Below are positions 43,395-52,461 of a DNA stretch of 64,000 nt, one piece after another; position 1 is the stretch's first letter, and every line of letters begins with the position of its first letter. A program made the translations under genes and the position numbers. Origin of the DNA: an uncultured Prevotellaceae bacterium (GTDB lineage Bacteria; Bacteroidota; Bacteroidia; Bacteroidales; Bacteroidaceae); contig ONDM01000008.1 in the NCBI GenBank assembly GCA_900316585.1, positions 119,874 to 183,873 on the forward strand, written 5' to 3'. Below the pieces are notes generated by a model that worked only from the letters and a program-made list of their open reading frames with translations, searched no databases and was not told where the DNA came from.

Positions 43395-45758
43395 ATGAAA
43401 TTATTCAGAAAGACAGGCGTTTCTACGCTAATTAATATAATAGGTATGAGTGTGGCGTTTGCCGCAGCCATGATCCTGATGGTGCAGGTGCGCTGGGATG
43501 TCACCTACGACAAGAACTTCGAGGGGCACAAGCAGGTGTTCCGTTTGGAGAACAACTGGATGGACAATGGATTGTTCAGTACCTTCTTCGCCAGACCGGT
43601 TATTGAAGCCATGAAGACAGGTAGCCCGAATATCGAAGCCATAGGCACCCTGTCGAACCAAGGGGATATGGTCTTTTACCGGGAAGACGACAAAGAATCG
43701 GCCATAACCGTACCTGCTGCTCTCGTAGATAGCACCATATTCGCTGTCTTCCCCTTTGAATGGGTAGAAGGCTCTGCCAAAGATTTTACAGCCCCAGGGA
43801 CTGCCGTGCTGAACGAAGCCTTCGCCCAAATGTTCTTCGGTGAAGAAAGTGCCATCGGCAAGACACTCCAGACGGGTACACTCCAGACGGGTGAAAAAGC
43901 GACGTCTCGTATCGTAGGAGTATTTAAGAATACACCCCGCAATTACAGCATGCATTTCGGGATTATCTCAAATATCGGGAAAAGCTCTCTGGAGGATTCC
44001 AGCGAATGGTCTTACAATGCTTTCGTGAAGCTCAAAGACCCACAGCAGGCTGCAGAGACCCAAACAGCCATGCTGGATGCAATAGGTCCCTATCTGTATG
44101 GCGATGAAACCGATAAAGATAAAGTGGAAGTTTACCGCAAGGGGTTCCGTATCACCAACCTGCACGATGCTCACTATGAACGGGATGTAAGGGCCAACAT
44201 ATCCAGCTCCAATAAGGCTATTACCCTCACCTTGACAGCCATTGCGATATTGCTCATTGCGATTGCCATTATCAATTTCATCAACTTTGCCTTTGCTGAA
44301 ATTCCTTTCCGTATCAAGAACATCAATACCCGTAAGGTGCTGGGTGAAGGAAGAGGTTCACTCATCCGAAGGGAGCTGCTTCATGCAGGACTCCTGGTCT
44401 TGGCAGCCTTTGGCTTAGCTTGTGTCATCATGCACGTAGTAGCCGGGACTTCATGGGCTTCCTACGTATCAGACAGCCTGAAAGTACAAGATAACATCGG
44501 TATTTTAGTGCTGACGCTGGTGGTAGCCCTCCTTTCAGCCATCGTGGCAGGCATTGCCCCTGCACTCTACTCCACTTCACAACCTCCTGCACTGGTACTG
44601 AAAGGATCCTACGGCACGGGAGTCAAAGGCAGAAAACTCCGCAATGCCCTGGTGGCCCTGCAGTTTGTCCTCTCCTTTATCTTTATCCTAACGGCACTTT
44701 TCGTAAATGTGCAAACTAAATTTATGACGAAAAAGGACATGGGTTTCAGTCAGGAGCAGATCCTGCAAGTGTGGTGCGGCTACGCTGCCGGTGGTCAGCA
44801 TGAGGCTTTGAAAAGCAACCTGCTACAGAACCCATCGATTGTGGATGCCACTTTTGCCGACAATGCGATTGTATCCGACGGGAAAATGGGTTGGGGACGC
44901 ACCGTGGACGGGAAGCAGATTTTCATGGAGGTGCTCCCAGTCACCGATGATTTCCTGAAGTTCTTTGGGCTCCAGATGGCAGACGGACGCGACTTCCAGC
45001 CTTCGGACAACCAAAGCGAAACGGGCTGTATGATTGTCAATGAGACATTTACACAAATGTACCCCCAGTTCCACGTGGGCAGCACCACAGGAGGACATGT
45101 GGGCGACACCGAAATTGTGGGCATCGTAAAGGACTTCAACTTCAAGAGCCTGCAGCACCCCATGGGTCCACTCGCCCTCTATATCTGGGGAAAGACGCCG
45201 TGGAGAAACTTCAGTATGATGTATGTGAAGACTGCTCCAGGAGCCGACTTCAAGGAAGTGTCCGATTACATCAAGAAAGCAGTCTGCACCTTTGACCCTA
45301 CCCGTGAGCCGGACCAGGTGAACGTGCGCCATCTGGATGAATGGATTGAGAATATGTATAAAAACGAACAATCATTAGGCAAGCTCATCACCATTGCTTC
45401 CGTAGTAGCCCTCCTGATAGCCATCATCGGTATCATCGGACTGGTGTTCTTTGAGACACAGTTCCTGAAGAAGGAAATCGCCATAAGGCGTGTGAATGGA
45501 GCTTCGGTAGAGAGCATCCTAGGCATGATCAACCAGAAATATCTTCTGCTGGCAGGCATCAGCTTCTTAGTGGCTGCTCCTGTGGCCTATTACATCATGA
45601 CTACCTGGCGCAGCGGTTTCGCCTATCAGGCACCCGTACCCGTATGGATCTTCCTGGCAGCCCTGTTGCTGGTAGGTGCCATCACCCTGCTGATAGTGAC
45701 CCTCCAGAGCTGGAGAGCCGCCAATGCCAACCCCGTAAACGCATTAAAGAACGAATAA
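43395..45758 (+). CDS. FtsX/MacB-type ABC transporter permease
   Basis: A 787-residue permease with two modules. Each has one span, a periplasmic MacB-like core and three spans: first span about 13-30, spans near 275-400, then a second core and spans near 660-785. Motifs include NARKVLGEG-like GEGRGSLIRRELL and the C-terminal ANPVNALKNE that often marks family ends. It lacks an ATPase domain, which is the next gene. It differs in sequence from the two permeases downstream and is probably the partner of the adaptor. Substrate unknown: lipoprotein, peptide or antibiotic efflux are possible. Confidence 0.9.
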   Translation: MKLFRKTGVSTLINIIGMSVAFAAAMILMVQVRWDVTYDKNFEGHKQVFRLENNWMDNGLFSTFFARPVIEAMKTGSPNIEAIGTLSNQGDMVFYREDDKESAITVPAALVDSTIFAVFPFEWVEGSAKDFTAPGTAVLNEAFAQMFFGEESAIGKTLQTGTLQTGEKATSRIVGVFKNTPRNYSMHFGIISNIGKSSLEDSSEWSYNAFVKLKDPQQAAETQTAMLDAIGPYLYGDETDKDKVEVYRKGFRITNLHDAHYERDVRANISSSNKAITLTLTAIAILLIAIAIINFINFAFAEIPFRIKNINTRKVLGEGRGSLIRRELLHAGLLVLAAFGLACVIMHVVAGTSWASYVSDSLKVQDNIGILVLTLVVALLSAIVAGIAPALYSTSQPPALVLKGSYGTGVKGRKLRNALVALQFVLSFIFILTALFVNVQTKFMTKKDMGFSQEQILQVWCGYAAGGQHEALKSNLLQNPSIVDATFADNAIVSDGKMGWGRTVDGKQIFMEVLPVTDDFLKFFGLQMADGRDFQPSDNQSETGCMIVNETFTQMYPQFHVGSTTGGHVGDTEIVGIVKDFNFKSLQHPMGPLALYIWGKTPWRNFSMMYVKTAPGADFKEVSDYIKKAVCTFDPTREPDQVNVRHLDEWIENMYKNEQSLGKLITIASVVALLIAIIGIIGLVFFETQFLKKEIAIRRVNGASVESILGMINQKYLLLAGISFLVAAPVAYYIMTTWRSGFAYQAPVPVWIFLAALLLVGAITLLIVTLQSWRAANANPVNALKNE

Positions 45759-45781
45759 AATAACAATAAAAAAACAAAATT

Positions 45782-46462
45782 ATGATTACTGTAACTAACC
45801 TTTCCAAAATCTTCCGTACGGAAGAAATCGAGACAACCGCACTGAATGGCGTAACCTTTGAAATCAAAGATGGCGAGTTTGTGGCTATCATGGGCCCTTC
45901 TGGCTGCGGTAAATCTACCCTGCTGAACATCCTAGGTCTGCTGGACAACCCTACCAGTGGAAGCTATAAACTGTTGGACACCGAAGTGGGCAAGCTTAAG
46001 GAGAAAGAACGCACCAAGTTCCGCAAGGGAAACATCGGCTTCGTGTTCCAGAGCTTCAACCTCATCGACGAGCTGAATGTCTATGAGAACATTGAACTTC
46101 CACTACGCTACCTGAACATCAGCGCTTCTGAACGCAAGCAGAAGGTTACCGACATCATGAAACGCATGAACATCAGCCACCGTGCACAGCACTTCCCACA
46201 GCAGCTCTCCGGAGGTCAGCAGCAGCGTGTAGCCATTGCTCGTGCCGTGGTAGCCGGACCTAAGCTAATCCTGGCCGATGAGCCTACCGGTAACCTGGAC
46301 TCCAAGAACGGTAAGGAAGTGATGGACCTGCTGAAGGAACTGAACCAGGAAGGTACCACCATCGTCATGGTAACGCACTCTCAGCGTGATGCCGCCTGTG
46401 CACAACGCACCATCGACCTCTTCGACGGTCAGATTGTATCCGACGTTAAGAACGAATTGTAA
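45782..46462 (+). CDS. ABC transporter ATP-binding protein (MacB/LolD class)
   Basis: A 226-residue ATPase with Walker [10 protein letters not shown] from residue 38, signature [15 protein letters not shown], Walker [14 protein letters not shown] and the switch VTHSQRDA. It is a MacB/LolD/FtsE-class ATPase that drives FtsX permeases. Its last base is the first base of the next permease start (TAATG junction), so the two are translationally coupled. It is the only ATPase among at least three permeases in the cluster, so it may serve all of them. Confidence 0.95.
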   Translation: MITVTNLSKIFRTEEIETTALNGVTFEIKDGEFVAIMGPSGCGKSTLLNILGLLDNPTSGSYKLLDTEVGKLKEKERTKFRKGNIGFVFQSFNLIDELNVYENIELPLRYLNISASERKQKVTDIMKRMNISHRAQHFPQQLSGGQQQRVAIARAVVAGPKLILADEPTGNLDSKNGKEVMDLLKELNQEGTTIVMVTHSQRDAACAQRTIDLFDGQIVSDVKNEL

Positions 46463-48846
46463 TGAAAAGTTATCTAAAGTTCCTGTCCCGAAACAAGCTC
46501 TACACCGCCATTGAGGCGGTGGGGCTTGCCGTGAGCCTGGCCTTCGTCATCCTCATAGGCACCTACGTGGTGCAGCAGTATGAGGTGGCACGTGAGTCGC
46601 CCCAGTGGGAACGCACCTTTGTACTGGGCAGTGACGACTTCTTGGGCCTTACTTATTGGGACAAGGAAGAAGTGGAAATGAATATCCCTGAAGTAGAGGC
46701 TGTGACGCACATGGCCTTCCTGTGGCAACCAGTAATTCAGATTCAGGAAAACCTGGTCAGAGGAACGGGTATGGAGGCCGATGCGGAATTCTTCCAGGTG
46801 TTCCCACAGTACCAAATCATAGAAGGAAATATAAAGGATTTTGTAAGTAAGACCGATGTCCTCATCAGTCAGTCGTTGGCAAACCAGATAGCCCAGAACG
46901 GTGAAAGCCCGGTGGGTAGTACCATCAAGGTGGATGAAACGGAACGCACCATCAAGGGCGTGTTTGCCGATTTTGAGGATATGTACTTCATGCCTTGTAA
47001 GGTCATTACCCACATTTCCAATAGCTGGGCTGCCTCTATGAGCAAGAGTTTCAACAGCATAGGCAACTATTCCACTTGGTTCCGTGTGCGACAGGATGCC
47101 AATCTGACTGAAATGCAGGCCAAAGTAAAGGCTCTCCTGCACAAGAACTACGATGAAATCTGGAAGGCAGAACAAGTGGACAAGTGGGGCCCATACCGTA
47201 TGGACAAGGCCTTCTTCTTTGAAGGAAGTTCCACGGGACTGAACCGTTCTGGAAACAAGCAGATGCTGAACCTCCTTACCGTGGTGGTACTCCTGCTGCT
47301 CCTATCGGCCATCTTCAACTATGTGAACCTGAACCTGGCCCTTACTGGAAAGCGTGCCAAGGAGATGGCTACCCGCCGGCTCCTGGGTGCCGATCGAAAC
47401 GCCATCCTCTGGAAATACATCGTAGAGTCTGTGGTTTTCACAGCCATGTGCTTTATAGCTGCGCTGGTACTGGCCTATCTGCTGGCACCTATGATGAACA
47501 ACCTGGTATCTACAAGCGACCCAGAACTGGCTGCTGTGGGGTTAGATGATATGGGAGTGAAACTCTCGTTCATGATGACTCCGGGGTATATCCTAGCTTA
47601 CCTGGCTGTGATTCTGATTTTAGGTATCATCTGCGGACTGCTCCCTGCCTATGTGGCATCACGCTACCAACCCATCGACGTGATTAAGGGATCTTTCCGT
47701 CGGAAAAACAAGATGGTGCTGAGCCGTGTCTTCATCGTAGTGCAGAATGTGCTGGCAGTATTCCTCATTGCCATTGCCTTGGTCATGGAGATGCAGATGC
47801 AGCACATGCTCTCACGCCCTACCCATGCGGCAGTGGACAACCTCTATTACATAGAATTTGCCACACGGGATTATGACATGACCAAGCTATTCATAGACAA
47901 GGTGGAGAAACTTCCATTCGTTAAAAAGGTAGGTCTGGGACGAGGAAGGTCTGGACAAATAAACATGACCATGGGTATGAAAGTGGATGAGGAGCACCAT
48001 GTGAATATGCCTATCATCTGGTGTGATTCCATCTATTTCCACCTGCTAGGACTGGAGATTCAGGAGGACTTCGGTCATCCCCTTACACATACCATATGGA
48101 TGAGCGAATCGGCCTTCCGTGCGGCAGGAGTATCGGATACCACCACCGTCTTTCCTCGAAGTATCAACTTCAATGGCATCAAAACAGAGTATATCGGTGG
48201 AATCATTCATGATTTCCCCACCAGTGCTGCTTCTTCCGATGAGAACAATCCCAACGGGGGTGTGATCATAGCCAATAGAGAGGAACTCAATACAGTAAAC
48301 GGCATGCTCATCAGCACTATCGGGGAGGATAAGTCCTATAGCGAGGCCATCCAGAAAGCCTATCGGGAGTTCCGACTGGAAGCCTCAGGTGTAGAGGAAC
48401 CAGCCTGGCTCTATGGATTCATGAGAGACCTGAATTACCAGGAGCTGGAACCCGAGCGCCGCACATTAAGACTGGTAGAGCTCTTTGCCGTACTCTCCGT
48501 GCTGATAGCCCTGCTAGGCCTACTTGCCATGAGCACCTATTTTGCAGATGAGAATACCAAGCAGATAGCCATCCGGAAAGTGTTCGGCTCCGACGTGAAC
48601 CGGGAAACCTGGCGAAACGTAAAGAACTACATGGTACTCACCGTCATTGCCTGTGCCATAGGTATTCCTTTGGCAGTGTGGGCAGCTCAGCTCTACCTGG
48701 AACGCTTTGCCTACCGCATCGAGGGATATGGATGGGTATTTGCCGTAGCCATCCTCATTTCTCTAGCTATCGCCTTTGGCACCGTGCTCTGGCAGACCCT
48801 GAAGGCAGCAAAGACGAATCCAGCTGTTGAACTGAAGAAGGAGTGA
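46462..48846 (+). CDS. FtsX/MacB-type ABC transporter permease
   Basis: A 794-residue two-module permease starting [22 protein letters not shown]. Membrane spans lie near 17-38, 270-410 and 675-785, with periplasmic cores between them. It ends with TLKAAKTNPAVELKKE. The N-terminal and C-terminal coding stretches are nearly identical in DNA to the permease at 48950, while the cores are much more diverged. It begins on the last base of the ATPase gene. Confidence 0.92.
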   Translation: MKSYLKFLSRNKLYTAIEAVGLAVSLAFVILIGTYVVQQYEVARESPQWERTFVLGSDDFLGLTYWDKEEVEMNIPEVEAVTHMAFLWQPVIQIQENLVRGTGMEADAEFFQVFPQYQIIEGNIKDFVSKTDVLISQSLANQIAQNGESPVGSTIKVDETERTIKGVFADFEDMYFMPCKVITHISNSWAASMSKSFNSIGNYSTWFRVRQDANLTEMQAKVKALLHKNYDEIWKAEQVDKWGPYRMDKAFFFEGSSTGLNRSGNKQMLNLLTVVVLLLLLSAIFNYVNLNLALTGKRAKEMATRRLLGADRNAILWKYIVESVVFTAMCFIAALVLAYLLAPMMNNLVSTSDPELAAVGLDDMGVKLSFMMTPGYILAYLAVILILGIICGLLPAYVASRYQPIDVIKGSFRRKNKMVLSRVFIVVQNVLAVFLIAIALVMEMQMQHMLSRPTHAAVDNLYYIEFATRDYDMTKLFIDKVEKLPFVKKVGLGRGRSGQINMTMGMKVDEEHHVNMPIIWCDSIYFHLLGLEIQEDFGHPLTHTIWMSESAFRAAGVSDTTTVFPRSINFNGIKTEYIGGIIHDFPTSAASSDENNPNGGVIIANREELNTVNGMLISTIGEDKSYSEAIQKAYREFRLEASGVEEPAWLYGFMRDLNYQELEPERRTLRLVELFAVLSVLIALLGLLAMSTYFADENTKQIAIRKVFGSDVNRETWRNVKNYMVLTVIACAIGIPLAVWAAQLYLERFAYRIEGYGWVFAVAILISLAIAFGTVLWQTLKAAKTNPAVELKKE

Positions 48847-48922
48847 GAGAAGAGAAAGCCCCGCTTTCTATTCCGAGCGACGATGAAGAAAAGCCCTGTA
48901 AGGGCTTAACTGAAGAAGGAGT
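48830..48922 (+). repeat. 15-base direct repeat and small hairpin between tandem permeases
   Basis: AACTGAAGAAGGAGT, the 3' end of the permease gene at 46462, recurs at 48908-48922 in the spacer (78 bases away). A hairpin AAGCCCT-GTA-AGGGCTT (48891-48907) precedes the second copy. It looks like the relic of a duplicated permease tail. Confidence 0.7.
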
Positions 48923-48949
48923 AAGTATTTTAAATTGTTTATATTTGTA

Positions 48950-51250
48950 ATGAAAAGCTATCTAAAGTTCCTCTCCCGCAATAAGCTCTACACCGCCATT
49001 GAGGCGGTGGGGCTCATTGTGAGCCTGGCCTTCGTGATTATCATCGTTTGCTACACGTGGCAGCAGTTTGCCGTGACCCGGGAAGCGAAAGACTACAAAC
49101 GTCTCTATGCGCTGACCGGTGGGCAGGAGTGGATTTCCGCCTGGCCCGGCGAACTGGCAGTGGTAAAGGATCGTATCCCTGATGTAGAGGCAGCAGGAAG
49201 GATCAATATGCATGGTTCGTCGGTCTGGTTCAATGGTGAACAAGTGCAGGGGAATCCTGGTGTCAACGAGATAGATCCAGAGATCTTCGAGTTCCTTCCG
49301 CAGACTTTCATTTCCGGGGATGAAAGTGTCTTGCAAGATCGGAACCAGGTAGTCCTGGGCGAATCGTTCGCAAGGAGAATCTCTCCGGATATGGATCCAA
49401 TGGGAAAGACAATCATTATCGGAAGTGACACATGCGTTATCGGTGGTGTAATCCAGTGGAATGTAAAGTCCATCCTGAAAGAACGTGACATCTATCGTGC
49501 TTTTAAGGAGCCAGATGCGCCCTCCACGTCTGAATTCACCATTCCAGTGGACCTAGTACTGGTCCGATTCCGGGAAGGGGCTAATCACCAGGAGGTAAGA
49601 GCACTCATCGACACGGTGGTGACCCGTGAATTCTCCAAAATTTATTCGGTCAGGAAGCCGGAGCATTCTATGACCATTCCGTTCAAGGATCTTTATTTTC
49701 ATGAGACCGGGAATAGCATGAATCGTGGCAACTCTGCCCTGGTCTATGCCTTGATTGCTGTCGGGATTCTGCTGCTGGTTTCCGCCCTGTTCAACTACAT
49801 CAACCTCAGCGTTGCCCTGGCAGGAAAGCGAACGAAAGAGATGGCCATCCGTTCTATCTTAGGTGAATCCAGAAGCCGTATCCGATGGAGGTATGTCGCA
49901 GAATCCGTTCTATTTGTATCGGTCTGTCTTACGCTCGCATTGTTGCTCGCCAAAGCGCTAGAGCCGGTTTTTAACCGGTATGTAGCGGGAGATATCAGCC
50001 TTGAAGTGTCTAGCTCACCATTATACTTATGTGCCTATCTCTTTCTTGTCATCCTGACAGGTGTGATTTCCGGTCTAGTTCCTGGATGGATGATTTCATG
50101 CTATAAGCCGGTGGAGATTATCAAGGGAGAACAGCGCCGACAGACCAAGACGATCTTTTCCAAGGTGTTCATCATCATCCAGAACGTGATTAGCGTTGCA
50201 CTCATCTCCCTTGCATTGGTGATGGAACTTCAATACCATCATCTGTCTAACATGCCTTTGGGAGCGAATGTAGATGACCTGTACTACATAGGCAGCGGGA
50301 CAGTAGGTAAAGACGCACTGGCAGAAAAGCCCTATATCGAAAAGATCGGCACCAGCAACGGCTTTCCTGGCCATGGCAGTATGACTCTTTCTACGGTTGT
50401 CGAAGGGCAGAAAGTTAACATCGGCATACTCCAATGTGACGAGGACGCTTTTGACATGTTCGGTTTCGGTATAGTGAAAGATTTAGGAACTCCGAGGATG
50501 AACTCCATCTGGCTCACCGAATCGGCTGCCAAGGTATTCTCGCTAGATGAAGAGAACCCTAGCCTACCGGATGTTTTCAAGTATGTTACAGGGAACTCGC
50601 ATATTGGAGGAATCATAAAAGACTATGCCGTCAAAGGCCCTACCGAACTGGAAGAAAACCAGATAGGTATCGTTTCTGTCGAGGAGTTGAAGGTTAATCC
50701 AAATGTCATCCTGAAATTGAACCGCTTCGATACCGAAGTCCGCACTGAACTGAAGGAGATTGGGCGCAGTGAGAGTCTACGGATGACGGGGCAAGAAGAA
50801 TATGGGGATAAGTATTTCGGATATATTCCGGAATTAATCGAGAGAAGCATGGAGACAACGCGCAACTTCATCAGCCTAATCGAAATCTTCATGATCCTTG
50901 CAACACTCATCTCCTTGCTGGGCCTTGTGGCGATGAGTGCCTATTATACTGGGATGCAGACCAGGAACATTGCCATTCGCAAAGTCTTTGGTGGCACCGT
51001 CACTTCGGAAACAAGACGTTCGGTACTAGAGTACATGATACTAGTCGGAATTGCCGTGCTTATCGGAATCCCTATCGCTATCTTCTTGTCCGAAAGGTAT
51101 TTACGCCAGTTCTGGTATCGGATTGACAACTATGAGTGGGTGTTTGTCGTCGGGGCTGTCATTGCCCTAGCCATCTCATTCCTTGCCGTGCTCTGGCAGA
51201 CCCTGAAGGCAGCAAAGACCAATCCAGCCACAGAGCTGAAGAAGGAGTGA
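48950..51250 (+). CDS. FtsX/MacB-type ABC transporter permease (paralogue)
   Basis: A 766-residue permease starting [32 protein letters not shown] and ending TLKAAKTNPATELKKE, a paralogue of the one at 46462. The open frame begins five codons earlier (48935), but the alignment with the paralogue supports 48950. Spans lie near 17-38, 260-395 and 650-760. The periplasmic cores differ strongly from the paralogue, suggesting a different cargo or partner. No ATPase of its own; the ATPase at 45782 is the nearest. Confidence 0.92.
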   Translation: MKSYLKFLSRNKLYTAIEAVGLIVSLAFVIIIVCYTWQQFAVTREAKDYKRLYALTGGQEWISAWPGELAVVKDRIPDVEAAGRINMHGSSVWFNGEQVQGNPGVNEIDPEIFEFLPQTFISGDESVLQDRNQVVLGESFARRISPDMDPMGKTIIIGSDTCVIGGVIQWNVKSILKERDIYRAFKEPDAPSTSEFTIPVDLVLVRFREGANHQEVRALIDTVVTREFSKIYSVRKPEHSMTIPFKDLYFHETGNSMNRGNSALVYALIAVGILLLVSALFNYINLSVALAGKRTKEMAIRSILGESRSRIRWRYVAESVLFVSVCLTLALLLAKALEPVFNRYVAGDISLEVSSSPLYLCAYLFLVILTGVISGLVPGWMISCYKPVEIIKGEQRRQTKTIFSKVFIIIQNVISVALISLALVMELQYHHLSNMPLGANVDDLYYIGSGTVGKDALAEKPYIEKIGTSNGFPGHGSMTLSTVVEGQKVNIGILQCDEDAFDMFGFGIVKDLGTPRMNSIWLTESAAKVFSLDEENPSLPDVFKYVTGNSHIGGIIKDYAVKGPTELEENQIGIVSVEELKVNPNVILKLNRFDTEVRTELKEIGRSESLRMTGQEEYGDKYFGYIPELIERSMETTRNFISLIEIFMILATLISLLGLVAMSAYYTGMQTRNIAIRKVFGGTVTSETRRSVLEYMILVGIAVLIGIPIAIFLSERYLRQFWYRIDNYEWVFVVGAVIALAISFLAVLWQTLKAAKTNPATELKKE

Positions 51251-51305
51251 GGCATCTTAAGAAGATTTAACACAGCAGGGAGCAAGTTTTTGCAGCATCC
51301 GGATT

Positions 51306-51313
51306 TACCTTTG
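51306..51313 (+). promoter_or_regulatory. -7 box before the BACON-like lipoprotein gene
   Basis: TACCTTTG, 32 bases before the ATG at 51345. TTTG at 51289-51292 is only 13 bases away, so the -33 element is not convincing. Confidence 0.5.
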
Positions 51314-51344
51314 TATAAGAAACCTTAATCTAACGAATATAGAA

Positions 51345-51803
51345 ATGACAACAAAGAAAATCTGGGTACTCCCCCTGCTGCTGCTAAACTTCTTCCTACT
51401 GGCATCGTGTTCCTTCTCCAAGCTTGACGGTGACTGGGATGCCATGGAGTGGAAAGAAGAGGTGGAAGTCCAGAAAATCAACGGGGCCTACATGGTTCCT
51501 CCTTCAGGCACCAGCCTGTCATTCACTTGCCGGAACTATTCTCAGTATTGGTTTTCAGATGCCAAAGAGGACGGTCAGGAAATAGCCCCTCCCTGGATCA
51601 ACCATTTAGACTATGGTTTAATCTACGGGGACTATTTCCGTGCAGAGATACACGACAATAAGCTCAGCATCGTTTTTGAACCGAACGAAGGAGCCCATGC
51701 CAGAAATACCTACATCACCGTGACTGCCGGAGACATCTTCCACACCTTCAAGTTCATCCAGGCTACAAGCGACCCCTCCATTGATCCAAGACCATGGCAT
51801 TAA
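51345..51803 (+). CDS. Small lipoprotein with a BACON-like domain
   Basis: A 152-residue lipoprotein (lipobox LLASC, Cys22). The remainder resembles a single BACON-type Ig-like domain: LSFTCRNYSQYWFSDA, then a strand-turn series and NTYITVTAGDIFHTFKFIQA, whose pattern of a threonine-rich strand followed by a final FxFxQ strand is typical. BACON domains are often found in Bacteroidetes surface enzymes but their binding role is uncertain. Its stop overlaps the start of the next gene by 10 bases, so both products are made together. The family call is moderate. Confidence 0.6.
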   Translation: MTTKKIWVLPLLLLNFFLLASCSFSKLDGDWDAMEWKEEVEVQKINGAYMVPPSGTSLSFTCRNYSQYWFSDAKEDGQEIAPPWINHLDYGLIYGDYFRAEIHDNKLSIVFEPNEGAHARNTYITVTAGDIFHTFKFIQATSDPSIDPRPWH

Positions 51804-52378
51804 GTAAACTACTCCTGTCCGTCCTCCTCTGCGGGGCAACACCTTCCCTGGCTCAAACCTCGTTCGACCCTCCAGGAGGCTGTCTGAACGTCATCGACGT
51901 GTCCCCTTCAAAAGGCCTGGGTGAATCTGGCGCCGGAGGTATCTCCATTAACTACCTGCACGAAGCCTTCCAGAGCGAGCAGTTCAGCCTGGGTGCCGGA
52001 ATAGGATACAACCACCACCGGAAATACCAGTTCTCTGCCCTCCCTATCTTCCTCAGCACTCACTATTTCTTTCTGGACCGGAGGTTCTCCCCTTTCGTCA
52101 ACCTGCGAGCCGGAGGATTCGTCATGCTCAACAAGAAAAACGCAGGCACCAATGAGAAATACTCCCTCTCTAAGGAAAAGCAAGGCCTCAGCCTGTACCT
52201 GTCTCCCAGTATAGGAATAAAGATGCACCTCACACCTGATATCGGTATTTCAGCTTCTATCACCGATGAAGCCTACCTGGTGAAGGCGTTCCACACAGAG
52301 AAGCACACCTATAAGAACCAGCTCATCCACAGCTTAGGTCTGAACATTGGGGTGTTCTTTCAGATTAAGGGGTGGTAG
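51794..52378 (+). CDS. Outer-membrane beta-barrel protein
   Basis: A 194-residue exported protein (signal peptide ends at SLAQ). The mature part alternates amphipathic strands ending in aromatic residues (SLGAGIGYNHH, ALPIFLSTHYFF, FVNLRAGGFVML, SLYLSPSIGIKMHL) with a final strand LGLNIGVFFQIKGW close to the stop. This is an eight-strand-type small barrel (OmpX/OmpA-like). It overlaps the lipoprotein gene by 10 bases, indicating coupled translation. Function is unknown. Confidence 0.75.
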   Translation: MALSKLLLSVLLCGATPSLAQTSFDPPGGCLNVIDVSPSKGLGESGAGGISINYLHEAFQSEQFSLGAGIGYNHHRKYQFSALPIFLSTHYFFLDRRFSPFVNLRAGGFVMLNKKNAGTNEKYSLSKEKQGLSLYLSPSIGIKMHLTPDIGISASITDEAYLVKAFHTEKHTYKNQLIHSLGLNIGVFFQIKGW

Positions 52379-52381
52379 AAA

Positions 52382-52419
52382 AAAAGGAGGCGTAGCCATT
52401 TCGGCTACCCCTCCTTTTT
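52382..52419. terminator. Bidirectional terminator between convergent operons
   Basis: A near-perfect stem (AAAAGGAGGCGTAGCC with GGCTACCCCTCCTTTT, one mismatch) around ATTTC gives A-rich and T-rich flanks on both strands. It separates the barrel gene from the GH32 gene. Confidence 0.85.
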
Positions 52420-52461
52420 GGAATCACAATTTTTTCAACTATCTAAACCAATCATCATAAA

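Noticed and set aside
48940..48947. TATATTTG box just before the permease at 48950
   Set aside because: It lies 2 bases before the ATG, so the transcript would start inside the gene, and no -33 element is present.
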